A stretch of DNA of 16,007 nucleotides from Sulfurimonas sp. (GCA_002733155.1 NVUO01000011.1:82255-98261); one strand, 5' to 3'. Shown: positions 1 through 7,317, counted from the stretch's first letter. The notes: a model not told the origin generated them from the sequence alone. Program-made: numbers and translations.

Positions 1-110
1 GATAAGCCAACAACTGCAGCTACACCAACAACAACTAATAACAATGTAACAATAATTTTGTCCATCGCACCTTCTTCATTTGCTAATCTTCTTTTTAAAT
101 AACTTAACAT
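1..110 (-). CDS. Small pilin-like membrane protein, N-terminal part (runs off left edge)
   Basis: An open frame starts at the ATG at 110-108 and runs without a stop to the window edge, giving 36 complete codons. A good ribosome site (GAGGAG) lies just upstream. The peptide begins MLSYLKRRLANEEGAMDK and continues into a run of I, V, L, A and G that looks like one membrane helix. A short basic head, then E-E-G-A, then a hydrophobic stretch resembles the prepilin leader of Flp/type IVb pilins, where a peptidase cuts after the Gly. However, the usual Glu at +5 of the mature part is not seen (A-M-D-K-I). It is divergent from nosZ. I do not recognise the family with certainty. It could equally be a small single-span membrane protein of unknown role. 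That it is a real gene is likely; the pilin idea is weak. Confidence 0.6.
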   Translation of the reverse strand, partial: MLSYLKRRLANEEGAMDKIIVTLLLVVVGVAAVVGL

Positions 111-145
111 TGCATACTCCTCGTGGGCTCGTGTAATTTTTTTTA

Positions 146-158
146 ACAAGACATTGTA
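146..158 (-). promoter_or_regulatory. Likely promoter -10 of the small minus-strand gene
   Basis: On the minus strand, TACAAT at 158-153 is preceded by TGC, giving an extended -10 (TGn-TACAAT). Transcription would start near 146, leaving a leader of about 36 nt that ends with GAGGAG before the ATG at 110. No clear -35 hexamer is seen, as is usual for sigma-70 promoters in Campylobacterota. Confidence 0.45.
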
Positions 159-355
159 GCATTTCTTATTTTAAATTACAAATATTTATATTACTTAATA
201 ATTACATATCATTTCTTTATAATATTTATATGGTTTTACTTTTATATTAACTTAAGATTTATACAAAAAAAGCAAAATTACAATTTATAAAATAGGGCTA
301 TAGCTACAAATAAGAGCATTAAATATAAAATAAACTTAAATAATATAATTAATTT

Positions 356-406
356 ATTTGACCTTAGTCAAATTTTCACTATAAAAAATACACTACTATT
401 CAATGT
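356..406 (+). promoter_or_regulatory. nosZ promoter with Crp/Fnr-type palindrome
   Basis: The perfect palindrome ATTTGACCTTAGTCAAAT (356-373), core TTGAC-N4-GTCAA at 358-371, is a typical Crp/Fnr-superfamily operator shape. A -10-like TACTAT lies at 394-399, so the start of transcription would be near 406 and the operator would be centred at about -41.5. That is the class II activator position, where the regulator touches the polymerase next to the -35 region. The same spacing recurs upstream of nosB. The rest of the 318-bp gap (111-428) is very A+T rich and I see no gene in it. Confidence 0.75.
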
Positions 407-428
407 TAACTAATTTAAAGGAGAAAAA

Positions 429-3023
429 ATGGCTAAAAATTTTAACAAACTTGTTACTCTTATTTTAGGTGCATCACTTGCTGCTACTACAGTTACAGCT
501 GGCGGTGAACTACAAAAAGTAATGAAAGCAAGAGGACTTAGCGAATTAGATGTAGTTCGTGCAGCAAAAACTTATAACCCAACTGGTGGGAGAGATGAAT
601 TTATAGTATTTAGTTCTGGTGGACAATCTGGACAAGTACTTGTTTATGGTGTACCATCTATGAGAATATTAAAATACATAGCTGTATTTACACCTGAACC
701 ATGGCAAGGGTATGGTTATGATGAGGAAAGTTTAGCGGTATTACGTCAGGGTAATATTCGTGGTAAAGAGATTAATTGGGGTGATACTCATCACCCAGGA
801 TTATCTGAAACTGATGGTAAATACGATGGTAAATGGCTGTTTATTAACGATAAAGCTAACCCACGTATCGCTGTAATTGATTTAGAAGATTTTGAAACTA
901 AACAAATCGTTGTTAATCCTGTTTTCAAATCAGAACATGGTGGTTCATTTGTAACTCCAAATACTGACTATATAATCGAAGCATGTCAATATGCTGCTCC
1001 ATTTGACAACAACTACCACGCTATTGAAGACTACAAAGAGAGCTACCGCGGTGGTGTAACTATGTGGAAATTCGATAAAACAATAGGTCGTATAGATGTG
1101 AACGCTTCTTTTACAGTAGAGTTCCCTCCATATATGCAAGATATATCAGACGCTGGTAAGGGTGTATCTGCTGGTTGGGGTTTTACAAACTCATTTAACT
1201 CAGAGATGTATACAGGCGGGATTGAAGTTGGTATGCCACCAAATGAAGCTGGAATGAGTCGTAACGATACTGACTTTATGCATGTATATAACTGGAAAAA
1301 ATTAGCTGAAGTTGCTAAAAATCCTAAAAATGTAAAAATCATCAATGGTCATAGGGTAATTCCTATCGAGGTTGCTGTTAAAAATAATGCTTTATTTTTA
1401 ATTCCTGAGCCAAAATCTCCACATGGTATAGATGTATCCCCTGATGGTAAATACATAATTGTATGTGGTAAACTTGATACTCACGCATCTGTATATAGTT
1501 GGGCTAAGATTAGTAAACTAATCAAAAGCAAAAAATATGTGGGTCATGATCCTTACGGAATTCCTATCCTAGATATGAAATCTTCTTTATCTCGTCAAGT
1601 GGAGTTAGGGTTAGGGCCATTACACAACCAATATTCAAATATCCCTGGTGAGATATATACATCATTATACGTAGATAGTCAAGTTGTTAAATGGAACTAC
1701 CTAACTGGTAAAGTCATTGATAAACAAAATGTTCACTATAACATTGGTCACTTATGTGGAATGGAAGGTAAAACTGCTGATCCTCAAGGTAAATATATTA
1801 TTGCCTTAAATAAGTTAACGATTGATAGATTTCAACCAGTTGGTCCTCTTCATCCACAGAATCACCAACTTATTGATATCTCTGGTAAGACTATGGACTT
1901 ACTTGTTGACATGCCAATACCATTAGGTGAACCTCACCAAGCTGTAGCTATACGTGCTGAAAAACTTCACCCAAGTGTAAGATACAAAATGGGTACTAAC
2001 ACTAGAACTGGTAAAATTCATGTTGGTAAAACTTTAGCTGGTCAAGAAAGAATTGTTAGAGAAGGTAAAAATGTTACTATTTATGCAACATTAGTTCGCT
2101 CACACATCAATCCGGAGAGAATTACAGTAAATAAAGGTGATGAAGTTACTATTTATATGACAAACCTAGAACGTGCTCAAGATGAGACTCACGGATTTAC
2201 AGTAGATAATTACAATGTTCATGCCTCACTTGAACCAGGGGAGACTTCAACTATTAAATTTACAGCTGATTTAGAAGGAGTTTTTCCTTACTATTGTACA
2301 GAATTTTGTTCAGCTCTTCACTTAGAGATGATGGGTTACCTAATGGTAAAAGACCCTAACAAAAAATATGTAGGTGCTAAAAAACTTAAAATGAAAACTA
2401 TGTCTAAAGAAGAGTTACTTGCAGAATACAAAAAAACTGTAGCTGTAAATGACGCAACTGACGCTGTTATTCAATCCGTTGTAGCATTCTTAAAAGCTAA
2501 TGGATTTGATAAGTATAAAGATGTAGCTGCCTTAGTTACTGATGCATTTGACCAATACGGTCAAATTCCAGCTCAAAAGAAAAAAGCTGATGATGCTTTT
2601 AAAAAGGGTAACTATGAACGTGCAATCTTATATGAAAATATGATTTGGCAACTTATGGTTAAAACTGCTGACGTTGGTATTCGTGCTAAAGATACTTTAG
2701 TAAGCAAAATTACTACTAAAAAATCAACTGCAGCTGAAGCAGGTGCTACGGCATTTGGTGAAGGTGGATGTTCTGGTTGTCACGTTATCGGTAAGGTTAG
2801 TTCTGGTCCAGACTTAACTGGTGTACTACAAAGACATGAGAATGGTGAAAAATGGGTTAAAGAATTCATTATGGAACCTGAAGCTATGTACAAGGATCCA
2901 TATGTAGCTGGTATGATTGATTATTTCAAACTTAAAATGCCTAATCAACATATGAGTAAACAAGAAGTTAAAGACATTATCGAATACTTTAAATGGGTAG
3001 AAGAGAATGCAAACTTATTTTAG
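429..3023 (+). CDS. nosZ: Nitrous oxide reductase NosZ, clade II, Sec-type, with C-terminal haem c domain
   Basis: Periplasmic copper enzyme that reduces N2O to N2. Residues 1-24 form a Sec signal peptide (cleavage likely after T-V-T-A) with no twin arginine, which marks the clade II type. The beta-propeller carries histidines in the usual contexts for the seven CuZ ligands: H121 and H122 (GDTHHPG), H170 (EHGG), H332 (PHGID), H399 (GPLHN), H441 (IGHL) and H503 (GEPHQ). The CuA cupredoxin domain at about 545-640 shows H588, C623, C627, H631 and M634. A helical linker (about 655-765) leads to a cytochrome c domain with CSGCH at 781-785 and probable axial M837. At 864 residues it has the length expected with the extra haem domain, through which electrons likely enter. 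AAAGGAG at 417-423 sets the start 5 nt away. It forms its own transcription unit, closed by a terminator, and carries the same operator type as the nosB operon. Confidence 0.97.
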   Translation: MAKNFNKLVTLILGASLAATTVTAGGELQKVMKARGLSELDVVRAAKTYNPTGGRDEFIVFSSGGQSGQVLVYGVPSMRILKYIAVFTPEPWQGYGYDEESLAVLRQGNIRGKEINWGDTHHPGLSETDGKYDGKWLFINDKANPRIAVIDLEDFETKQIVVNPVFKSEHGGSFVTPNTDYIIEACQYAAPFDNNYHAIEDYKESYRGGVTMWKFDKTIGRIDVNASFTVEFPPYMQDISDAGKGVSAGWGFTNSFNSEMYTGGIEVGMPPNEAGMSRNDTDFMHVYNWKKLAEVAKNPKNVKIINGHRVIPIEVAVKNNALFLIPEPKSPHGIDVSPDGKYIIVCGKLDTHASVYSWAKISKLIKSKKYVGHDPYGIPILDMKSSLSRQVELGLGPLHNQYSNIPGEIYTSLYVDSQVVKWNYLTGKVIDKQNVHYNIGHLCGMEGKTADPQGKYIIALNKLTIDRFQPVGPLHPQNHQLIDISGKTMDLLVDMPIPLGEPHQAVAIRAEKLHPSVRYKMGTNTRTGKIHVGKTLAGQERIVREGKNVTIYATLVRSHINPERITVNKGDEVTIYMTNLERAQDETHGFTVDNYNVHASLEPGETSTIKFTADLEGVFPYYCTEFCSALHLEMMGYLMVKDPNKKYVGAKKLKMKTMSKEELLAEYKKTVAVNDATDAVIQSVVAFLKANGFDKYKDVAALVTDAFDQYGQIPAQKKKADDAFKKGNYERAILYENMIWQLMVKTADVGIRAKDTLVSKITTKKSTAAEAGATAFGEGGCSGCHVIGKVSSGPDLTGVLQRHENGEKWVKEFIMEPEAMYKDPYVAGMIDYFKLKMPNQHMSKQEVKDIIEYFKWVEENANLF

Positions 3024-3048
3024 AATCTAGAATAAGTCCTAGCTTATC

Positions 3049-3073
3049 ACAGAGGCTTTACAGCCTCTGTTTT
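3049..3073 (+). terminator. Rho-independent terminator after nosZ
   Basis: Arms ACAGAGGC (3049-3056) and GCCTCTGT (3063-3070) pair perfectly over 8 bp around a 6-nt loop and are followed by a short T run. It lies 26 nt after the nosZ stop, so much of the nosZ transcript should end here. The highly expressed structural gene would thereby be uncoupled from the maturation operon downstream. Confidence 0.8.
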
Positions 3074-3145
3074 CAAAGATATATTTCTCCAAAACATAAT
3101 CATTCATTTAATCAAGTATTATTTTATAATTCATGCAACTATTTT

Positions 3146-3212
3146 CGTCACCATGAACTTAATTCAGGGTCTAGTTTATTGGATTAGATTCCAAATCAAG
3201 TTTGGAATGACG
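3146..3212. repeat. REP-like palindromic intergenic element
   Basis: Two hairpins sit between outer inverted ends CGTCA (3146-3150) and TGACG (3208-3212). The first is CCATGAA/TTCAGGG with one mismatched pair (3151-3169). The second is perfect: ATTCCAAA (3188-3195) and TTTGGAAT (3201-3208) around a 5-nt loop. The wording (CGTCA..., ...TCAGGGTCTA..., ...GGAATGACG) resembles dispersed palindromic repeats that occur in many bacterial genomes, usually in multiple copies. Only this one copy is seen here. The first hairpin appears to have decayed by one base. Confidence 0.6.
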
Positions 3213-3240
3213 ATATTTTTTTTGAAATGACGATATTTTT
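3201..3240. repeat. 20-bp tandem duplication at the end of the palindromic element
   Basis: The 20-bp units 3201-3220 and 3221-3240 differ at one base only (TTTGGAATGA versus TTTGAAATGA, then identical CGATATTTTT). The unit starts in the right arm of the second hairpin, so this looks like a local duplication of the edge of the REP-like element, perhaps by replication slippage. Confidence 0.85.
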
Positions 3241-3246
3241 CACTGT

Positions 3247-3395
3247 ATGAATTAGCTCTGGCATGATAGATAATTTTGTCAATACTCTTCAATAGCTTCT
3301 TTATAAATAGAAGAGATTCATGTATGTAATTCCTCTTTTAAAGATAAAACTTGTTTTTCTTAATCACTAGATATAGATATACTAACCTTTTCCAT
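3247..3395 (-). pseudogene. Possible remnant of a ribbon-helix-helix (antitoxin-like) gene
   Basis: Reading the minus strand from the ATG at 3395-3393 gives M-E-K-V-S-I-S-I-S-S-D, stop, E-K-Q-V-L-S-L-K-E-E-L-H-T, stop, I-S-S-I-Y-K-E-A-I-E-E-Y, stop, then Q-N-Y-L. Ignoring the three stops (TAA, TGA, TGA), this has the shape of a short ribbon-helix-helix protein: a basic/serine beta strand, a first helix, and a second helix of the type S-I-Y-K-E-A-I-E-E-Y. No ribosome site precedes the ATG. No toxin partner remains. The stretch is short and the reading could be chance, so the call is tentative. Confidence 0.3.
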
Positions 3396-3405
3396 TAAGC
3401 AAATA

Positions 3406-3454
3406 TTGACTAATGTCAAGTATATTAAGCACCATAAGTAATATAATAACTTAA
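3406..3454 (+). promoter_or_regulatory. nosB-operon promoter with Crp/Fnr-type palindrome
   Basis: TTGAC-TAAT-GTCAA at 3406-3419 repeats the half-sites found before nosZ. A perfect TATAAT lies at 3442-3447, placing the transcription start near 3454 and the operator at about -41.5, the same geometry as at nosZ. The leader to the nosB start is about 27 nt. This promoter allows the accessory genes to be made independently of the terminated nosZ transcript. Confidence 0.8.
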
Positions 3455-3480
3455 TATTATTTTTATTTTAAGGTATGACT

Positions 3481-4263
3481 ATGCATCCAAGTATTATAAA
3501 ATCTAGAATCTTTGCCTCCCTTGCTCTTTTAATCCTAAGTGTAGCTTTTATTTTTCCTATGATTAGCTTCCACGGTACACTTAATAAAATTGATGATGCA
3601 AGAGAAGCGGAAATCTCTGATTATACTAAATCAGTTTGGGCTTTTTACAACAAAGGTAGATATAAAAGTCAATCTACAGATAAAGATTCTTATAACAACC
3701 TTGATAAGATGATTGAAGCTGCAGCTGAAATTGGTGTAGCTTCATTACCTATATGGTCTGTATCACTAGAAGCTCCAAATTACCCAAAAAAAGCTTTTCC
3801 TGATGGCATACCTGTATATTTTCATTTTGATGGTTTTTCTGGTGAGGTTCACGAGATGAATACAATTAACCATTATGTTGGAATGGATCCTATGTGGGTT
3901 GGTGGTCACATAGAACGTGAAATTGGAATATACGCACTTTTAACATTATCTCTTGGTATGATATTTTTTATCGCTTACAATGCAAGAATCTTCATTTATT
4001 TAATGTTAATTCCAATATCTCTTCCTATACTTTTTATAGCTGATTATTCCTACTGGTTATACTGGTTTGGACATAACTTACATAACTGGGGTGCATTTAC
4101 AATAAAACCTTTTATGCCTACTGTTTTTGGTGATGGTAAAATTGCTCAATTTACTACTCATTCATATCCAGCTATTGGTTTTTATCTCATTATCCTTATT
4201 AGTTTACTTAGTTTACTGGCATTTTTTGCAAAACAAAAAGCGCTTAAAGAGATGAATGGATGA
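3481..4263 (+). CDS. nosB: NosB, membrane protein of the clade II nos cluster
   Basis: Membrane protein of unknown biochemical role that occupies the nosB position between nosZ and nosD in clade II loci. Helix 1 is at about residues 10-29. A soluble, probably periplasmic, domain spans 30-148 and contains several aromatics and H116/H124. Three more helices follow at about 149-167, 170-187 and 230-250, with the conserved-looking stretch W-F-G-H-N-L-H-N-W-G near 195-204. There are 260 residues. An ATG exists at 3475, but TAAGG (3469-3473) is only 1 nt from it and 7 nt from the ATG at 3481, so the latter is chosen. It is the first gene of the operon and ends 3 nt before nosD. The identity rests mainly on position and topology. 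Confidence 0.8.
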   Translation: MHPSIIKSRIFASLALLILSVAFIFPMISFHGTLNKIDDAREAEISDYTKSVWAFYNKGRYKSQSTDKDSYNNLDKMIEAAAEIGVASLPIWSVSLEAPNYPKKAFPDGIPVYFHFDGFSGEVHEMNTINHYVGMDPMWVGGHIEREIGIYALLTLSLGMIFFIAYNARIFIYLMLIPISLPILFIADYSYWLYWFGHNLHNWGAFTIKPFMPTVFGDGKIAQFTTHSYPAIGFYLIILISLLSLLAFFAKQKALKEMNG

Positions 4264-4266
4264 TAT

Positions 4267-5481
4267 ATGTTTAAACTACTATATTTTCTTATTATTATAA
4301 ACAGCATTTTAAGTGCAAATATACTTCAAGATGCTATAGACAATGCACCAACTGGTTCTATATTAAGACTTCCAGCTGGTGTATATAAGGGAAATATAGT
4401 TATCAATAAACCACTTAGTATTATAGGCAAAGAAGATGGGGTTATCATTGATGCTGGTGGATTTGGAACAGTTATTACAGTAAATAGTTCATACGTAACT
4501 CTTAAAAACTTAAAAATAATTGGCTCTGGCGATAGACATGAAAAAGTTGATGGGGCTGTTAGTTTTAGCAATGGTATTCAGTGTGAGATTAGTGACTGCA
4601 TTATAGAAGATTGTTTATTTGGTATAGATTTTAAACAGATGAGAAACTCTATAATATCTAACAATAAAATAAGCTCAAAAGATTTGGACTTAGGTCTTAG
4701 AGGTGATGGGATTAGAATCTGGTATTCATATGACAACATTATTAAAGGTAATTTTTTAAGAAAGTCACGTGATATGGTAATTTGGTATTCACATGGAAAT
4801 ATCATAAGTGAGAACTCCGCTGAATACTGCCGTTACTCTTTACACTTTATGTATGCTGGAAAAAACATAGTAAAAAACAATCACTTTCAGTTTAACTCTG
4901 TTGGTATATTTTTTATGTATTCAAAAGATACTATAGCTACTGGAAATACTATAAAAAGCTCACTTGGAACTACTGGTATGGGTATTGGTCTAAAAGATGT
5001 ATCTAACTTTACAATTAAAAATAATACCATTATTTATTGTGCCCAAGGTATATATATAGACCGCTCACCTCTGGAACCTGATACTCATAACTGGATAGAG
5101 AACAATAAAATTCTTTATAATGCAGAAGCACTTCACTTTCACTCTGTAAGTGAAAACAACATACTTAAAAATAATATAATTATGGGAAACATAGAAGATA
5201 TAGTAAATGATTCTAGGGGTTCTAAAACAAATGAAAATGAGATAGCTTATAACTACTGGGATAAATATAAGGGTTTTGATAAAGATGGTGATAATATTGG
5301 AGATACTCCACATAAAGTTTATCAATATGCTGACCAATTATGGGTCTATAACCCTGATGTTAAGTTTTTTTATGGAAGTCCAGTAATTTCTTTACTAAAT
5401 TTTTTAGCAAAACTAGCTCCATTTACAAAACCATTATTTTTATTAGAAGATAAAAAACCAATACTTAAGCTAAAAGGTTAA
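4267..5481 (+). CDS. nosD: NosD, periplasmic copper-site maturation protein (beta-helix)
   Basis: Periplasmic accessory protein needed to assemble the CuZ site of NosZ, working with the NosFY ABC transporter. Residues 1-17 are a Sec signal (cleavage likely after I-L-S-A). The body is a right-handed parallel beta-helix of the CASH/pectate-lyase-like type, visible as recurring turns rich in N and G with I/V every other residue (for example G-N-I-I-S-E-N-S, K-N-I-V-K-N-N-H and T-I-A-T-G-N-T-I between about 175 and 240). A NosD-typical N-Y-W-D-K-Y-K-G-F-D-K-D-G-D-N-I-G-D block near 335-353 could bind metal. At 404 residues it has the normal length. It starts 3 nt after nosB and ends 2 nt before nosG. 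Confidence 0.93.
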   Translation: MFKLLYFLIIINSILSANILQDAIDNAPTGSILRLPAGVYKGNIVINKPLSIIGKEDGVIIDAGGFGTVITVNSSYVTLKNLKIIGSGDRHEKVDGAVSFSNGIQCEISDCIIEDCLFGIDFKQMRNSIISNNKISSKDLDLGLRGDGIRIWYSYDNIIKGNFLRKSRDMVIWYSHGNIISENSAEYCRYSLHFMYAGKNIVKNNHFQFNSVGIFFMYSKDTIATGNTIKSSLGTTGMGIGLKDVSNFTIKNNTIIYCAQGIYIDRSPLEPDTHNWIENNKILYNAEALHFHSVSENNILKNNIIMGNIEDIVNDSRGSKTNENEIAYNYWDKYKGFDKDGDNIGDTPHKVYQYADQLWVYNPDVKFFYGSPVISLLNFLAKLAPFTKPLFLLEDKKPILKLKG

Positions 5482-5483
5482 AT

Positions 5484-6218
5484 ATGGCAAAAATTCAAAC
5501 AGATAAAAGAGATTTTATTAAGTATTCTACCTTAGGTATACTTGGTTTAGCCCTTGGTGGTGGTATGATATTTTCACCATATACACTTCGTGCCGAAGAT
5601 AGACTTCGCCCACCTGGTGCAGTAGATGAGGATAAATTTTTAGCACTTTGTATCAAATGTGGACAATGTCTGCAAGTATGTCCATATCATTCTATAAAAC
5701 TATCAGATATGACAAAAGGTCACGGTATAGGCACACCGTATATAGATGCAAATGTGAGAGGATGTTATGCATGTGACGCAGTACCATGTGTGCTTGCTTG
5801 TCCAAGCGGTGCACTACATCATACATGTGAAAAACCTGAAGATATACACATGGGTATAGCTATTTTAGAATTTCCTGATACTTGTTTAGCTATGTCCAAT
5901 ACGCCATTAAGCAAAACTTATGCTGATAAAATAAACAAATTTACAAATTCTGTTAGAAATGTAACTTTACAAGAATTAGAGGTAGTATCTAAGATGCAAG
6001 GGCTTGAGGCTAAACAATGCACCTTATGTGCAGATATGTGCCCAATTGAGAACCCAATGTCAGCTATAAGTATGGTAGCATCAAATGGTGCATTTAAGCC
6101 TGAGATATATGATGGATGTATTGGCTGTGGTGTATGTCAAGAGGTATGTCCGACATCTACACCTTCAATAGTTGTAAAACCTAGAATGACTTACAATCAA
6201 TATTATAATAAAGCTTAG
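5484..6218 (+). CDS. nosG: NosG, NapG-like periplasmic iron-sulfur protein
   Basis: Ferredoxin-type protein related to NapG/MauM, thought to pass electrons from the membrane partner NosH towards cytochromes and NosZ. The N terminus has a hydrophobic helix (about 15-33) preceded by D-K-R-D-F-I-K, a twin-arginine-like signal whose first Arg is Lys. Cysteine groups: C56/C59/C62/C66, C94/C97/C102/C106, a group with only three in line (C179/C182/C186), and C212/C215/C218/C222. This gives three complete [4Fe-4S] sites and probably a fourth that takes a cysteine from elsewhere (C115 or C134). There are 244 residues. It lies 2 nt after nosD with AAAAGG as ribosome site, and 11 nt before nosC1. In nap clusters the same G/H pair works as a menaquinol dehydrogenase. 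Confidence 0.93.
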   Translation: MAKIQTDKRDFIKYSTLGILGLALGGGMIFSPYTLRAEDRLRPPGAVDEDKFLALCIKCGQCLQVCPYHSIKLSDMTKGHGIGTPYIDANVRGCYACDAVPCVLACPSGALHHTCEKPEDIHMGIAILEFPDTCLAMSNTPLSKTYADKINKFTNSVRNVTLQELEVVSKMQGLEAKQCTLCADMCPIENPMSAISMVASNGAFKPEIYDGCIGCGVCQEVCPTSTPSIVVKPRMTYNQYYNKA

Positions 6219-6229
6219 GAAAAATTTTA

Positions 6230-6835
6230 ATGAATAAAAATATATTTTATATATCTGGTATCTTAGTTCTTAGTTTGTTGAGTGCTTGCTCTAATGATGT
6301 AGATAAAAACTCAAATAAGGATATCAAAAAACAAGCTAAAGCTTCAGACATTGAAGTTGTAAATAATGAAAACTCCTTAGAAATAAAGGTAGCTCAAAAA
6401 GAACATCATACAAAAGATAAACAATATTATTTTGATTATGACATCAAAAGTGCATATTCACAAAATGCAAGACCTGCAAATGAAGATGCATCTGTAAGAA
6501 CTAAACCACGTTCAGTAGTTGATGCAAATATTAATATAAGAAGTCCATATCAAAAAGTTCAAATATCTCTTTTACTTAAAAAGCTAAGTAAAGAGTTTAT
6601 AATAAAGTGTTCAGCTTGTCATAATGACTATGCAAATGGACTGATAGGTCCATCATTACTTGGTAAAAAACCTGAGTTAATTATAGAAAAAATAAATAAA
6701 TTTAAAAAAGATAAAACTGCAAATGTACTTATGTATGACTTAGTAAATAAAATGAATGATGAAGATATAAAAAAAATAGCAAATGAGATATATGCATTTA
6801 ACTTAGAGGTACAAAAAATGAGAGGTTCTAAATAA
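6230..6835 (+). CDS. nosC1: NosC1, monohaem c-type cytochrome lipoprotein
   Basis: Periplasmic electron carrier probably linking NosG/NosH to NosZ. A lipoprotein signal ends in L-S-A-C (Cys20), so the protein should be lipid-anchored. Residues 21-115 form a long Lys/Asn/Asp-rich tether without recognisable fold. The cytochrome c domain starts near 116 with the haem site CSACH at 127-131 and probable axial Met at 169 or 175. The 201 residues are more than a bare class I domain needs, because of the tether. AGGAAA lies just before the ATG. The stop codon overlaps the nosC2 start by one base (TAATG), so the two cytochromes are likely translationally coupled. Confidence 0.88.
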   Translation: MNKNIFYISGILVLSLLSACSNDVDKNSNKDIKKQAKASDIEVVNNENSLEIKVAQKEHHTKDKQYYFDYDIKSAYSQNARPANEDASVRTKPRSVVDANINIRSPYQKVQISLLLKKLSKEFIIKCSACHNDYANGLIGPSLLGKKPELIIEKINKFKKDKTANVLMYDLVNKMNDEDIKKIANEIYAFNLEVQKMRGSK

Positions 6836-7317
6836 TGAAAAATATAATTGTAGCTATCCTAACATTAGTGGTATTTGCTTTAATGTTTTTAACATACTCT
6901 AAAGGTGGGGCATATCATGGTGGTGAGCTTGGAAAAGTGATTGACGATATACAATCATCTACACCTGTTTTTAATGAACTTAAAGAAAAAAATGATAAAA
7001 AAGAGTTAGAAAAATTAAAAGCACTTAGAGATAAAGCTGGAAGTATTGGTGAAGTTAAAGTATCTAAGGCTTATAAAATGAAATGTGCAGCTTGTCATGG
7101 AGCTGATGGTTCTGGTATGCAAAATGGAAGAAAATTAATGGGTCCAAAACTATACGCTCAGGATGCTGATAAACTTTATAAGGATCTTATTGACTTTAAG
7201 GATGGAAGAAGAGAAAATGTAATTATGAAAGGTCTACTTATACACTTAGATGAAAAAACTTTAAGAAAATTTGCAGATGAAATCGGTGCATTTTCATCTC
7301 AAAAACAAAATAAGTAA
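6835..7317 (+). CDS. nosC2: NosC2, membrane-anchored monohaem c-type cytochrome
   Basis: Second small electron carrier of the operon. An uncleaved-looking N-terminal helix (about residues 4-20) anchors it to the membrane. A charged helical linker (about 35-72) follows, then the cytochrome c domain with CAACHGADGSG at 84-94 and probable axial M131 in the stretch N-V-I-M-K-G-L. It has 160 residues. Its start overlaps the nosC1 stop by one base and it ends 9 nt before nosH. The two cytochromes differ in anchoring (lipid versus helix) but share the haem-domain type. That suggests either alternative routes or a two-step relay to the haem domain of NosZ; which one is not visible from sequence. Confidence 0.88.
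   Translation: MKNIIVAILTLVVFALMFLTYSKGGAYHGGELGKVIDDIQSSTPVFNELKEKNDKKELEKLKALRDKAGSIGEVKVSKAYKMKCAACHGADGSGMQNGRKLMGPKLYAQDADKLYKDLIDFKDGRRENVIMKGLLIHLDEKTLRKFADEIGAFSSQKQNK

Noticed and set aside
120..133. Direct repeat CTCGTG-GG-CTCGTG in the leader of the small minus-strand gene
   Set aside because: Two 6-bp copies are too short to support a call; it may only be part of the leader around the ribosome site.
218..223. TATAAT in the nosZ upstream region as an alternative promoter
   Set aside because: The region is extremely A+T rich, so such a hexamer is expected by chance; it lies about 200 nt from nosZ and has no associated operator.
945..1345. Two minus-strand open frames inside nosZ
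   Set aside because: They lie opposite conserved NosZ propeller sequence, have no ribosome sites and give compositionally odd peptides; they are shadows of nosZ.
2993..3187. Plus-strand open frame overlapping the nosZ end
   Set aside because: It runs through the terminator hairpin and the REP-like element and reads as non-protein-like sequence; no ribosome site.
4326..5337. Minus-strand open frames opposite nosD
   Set aside because: They mirror the nosD beta-helix repeats, lack ribosome sites and have no recognisable domains.
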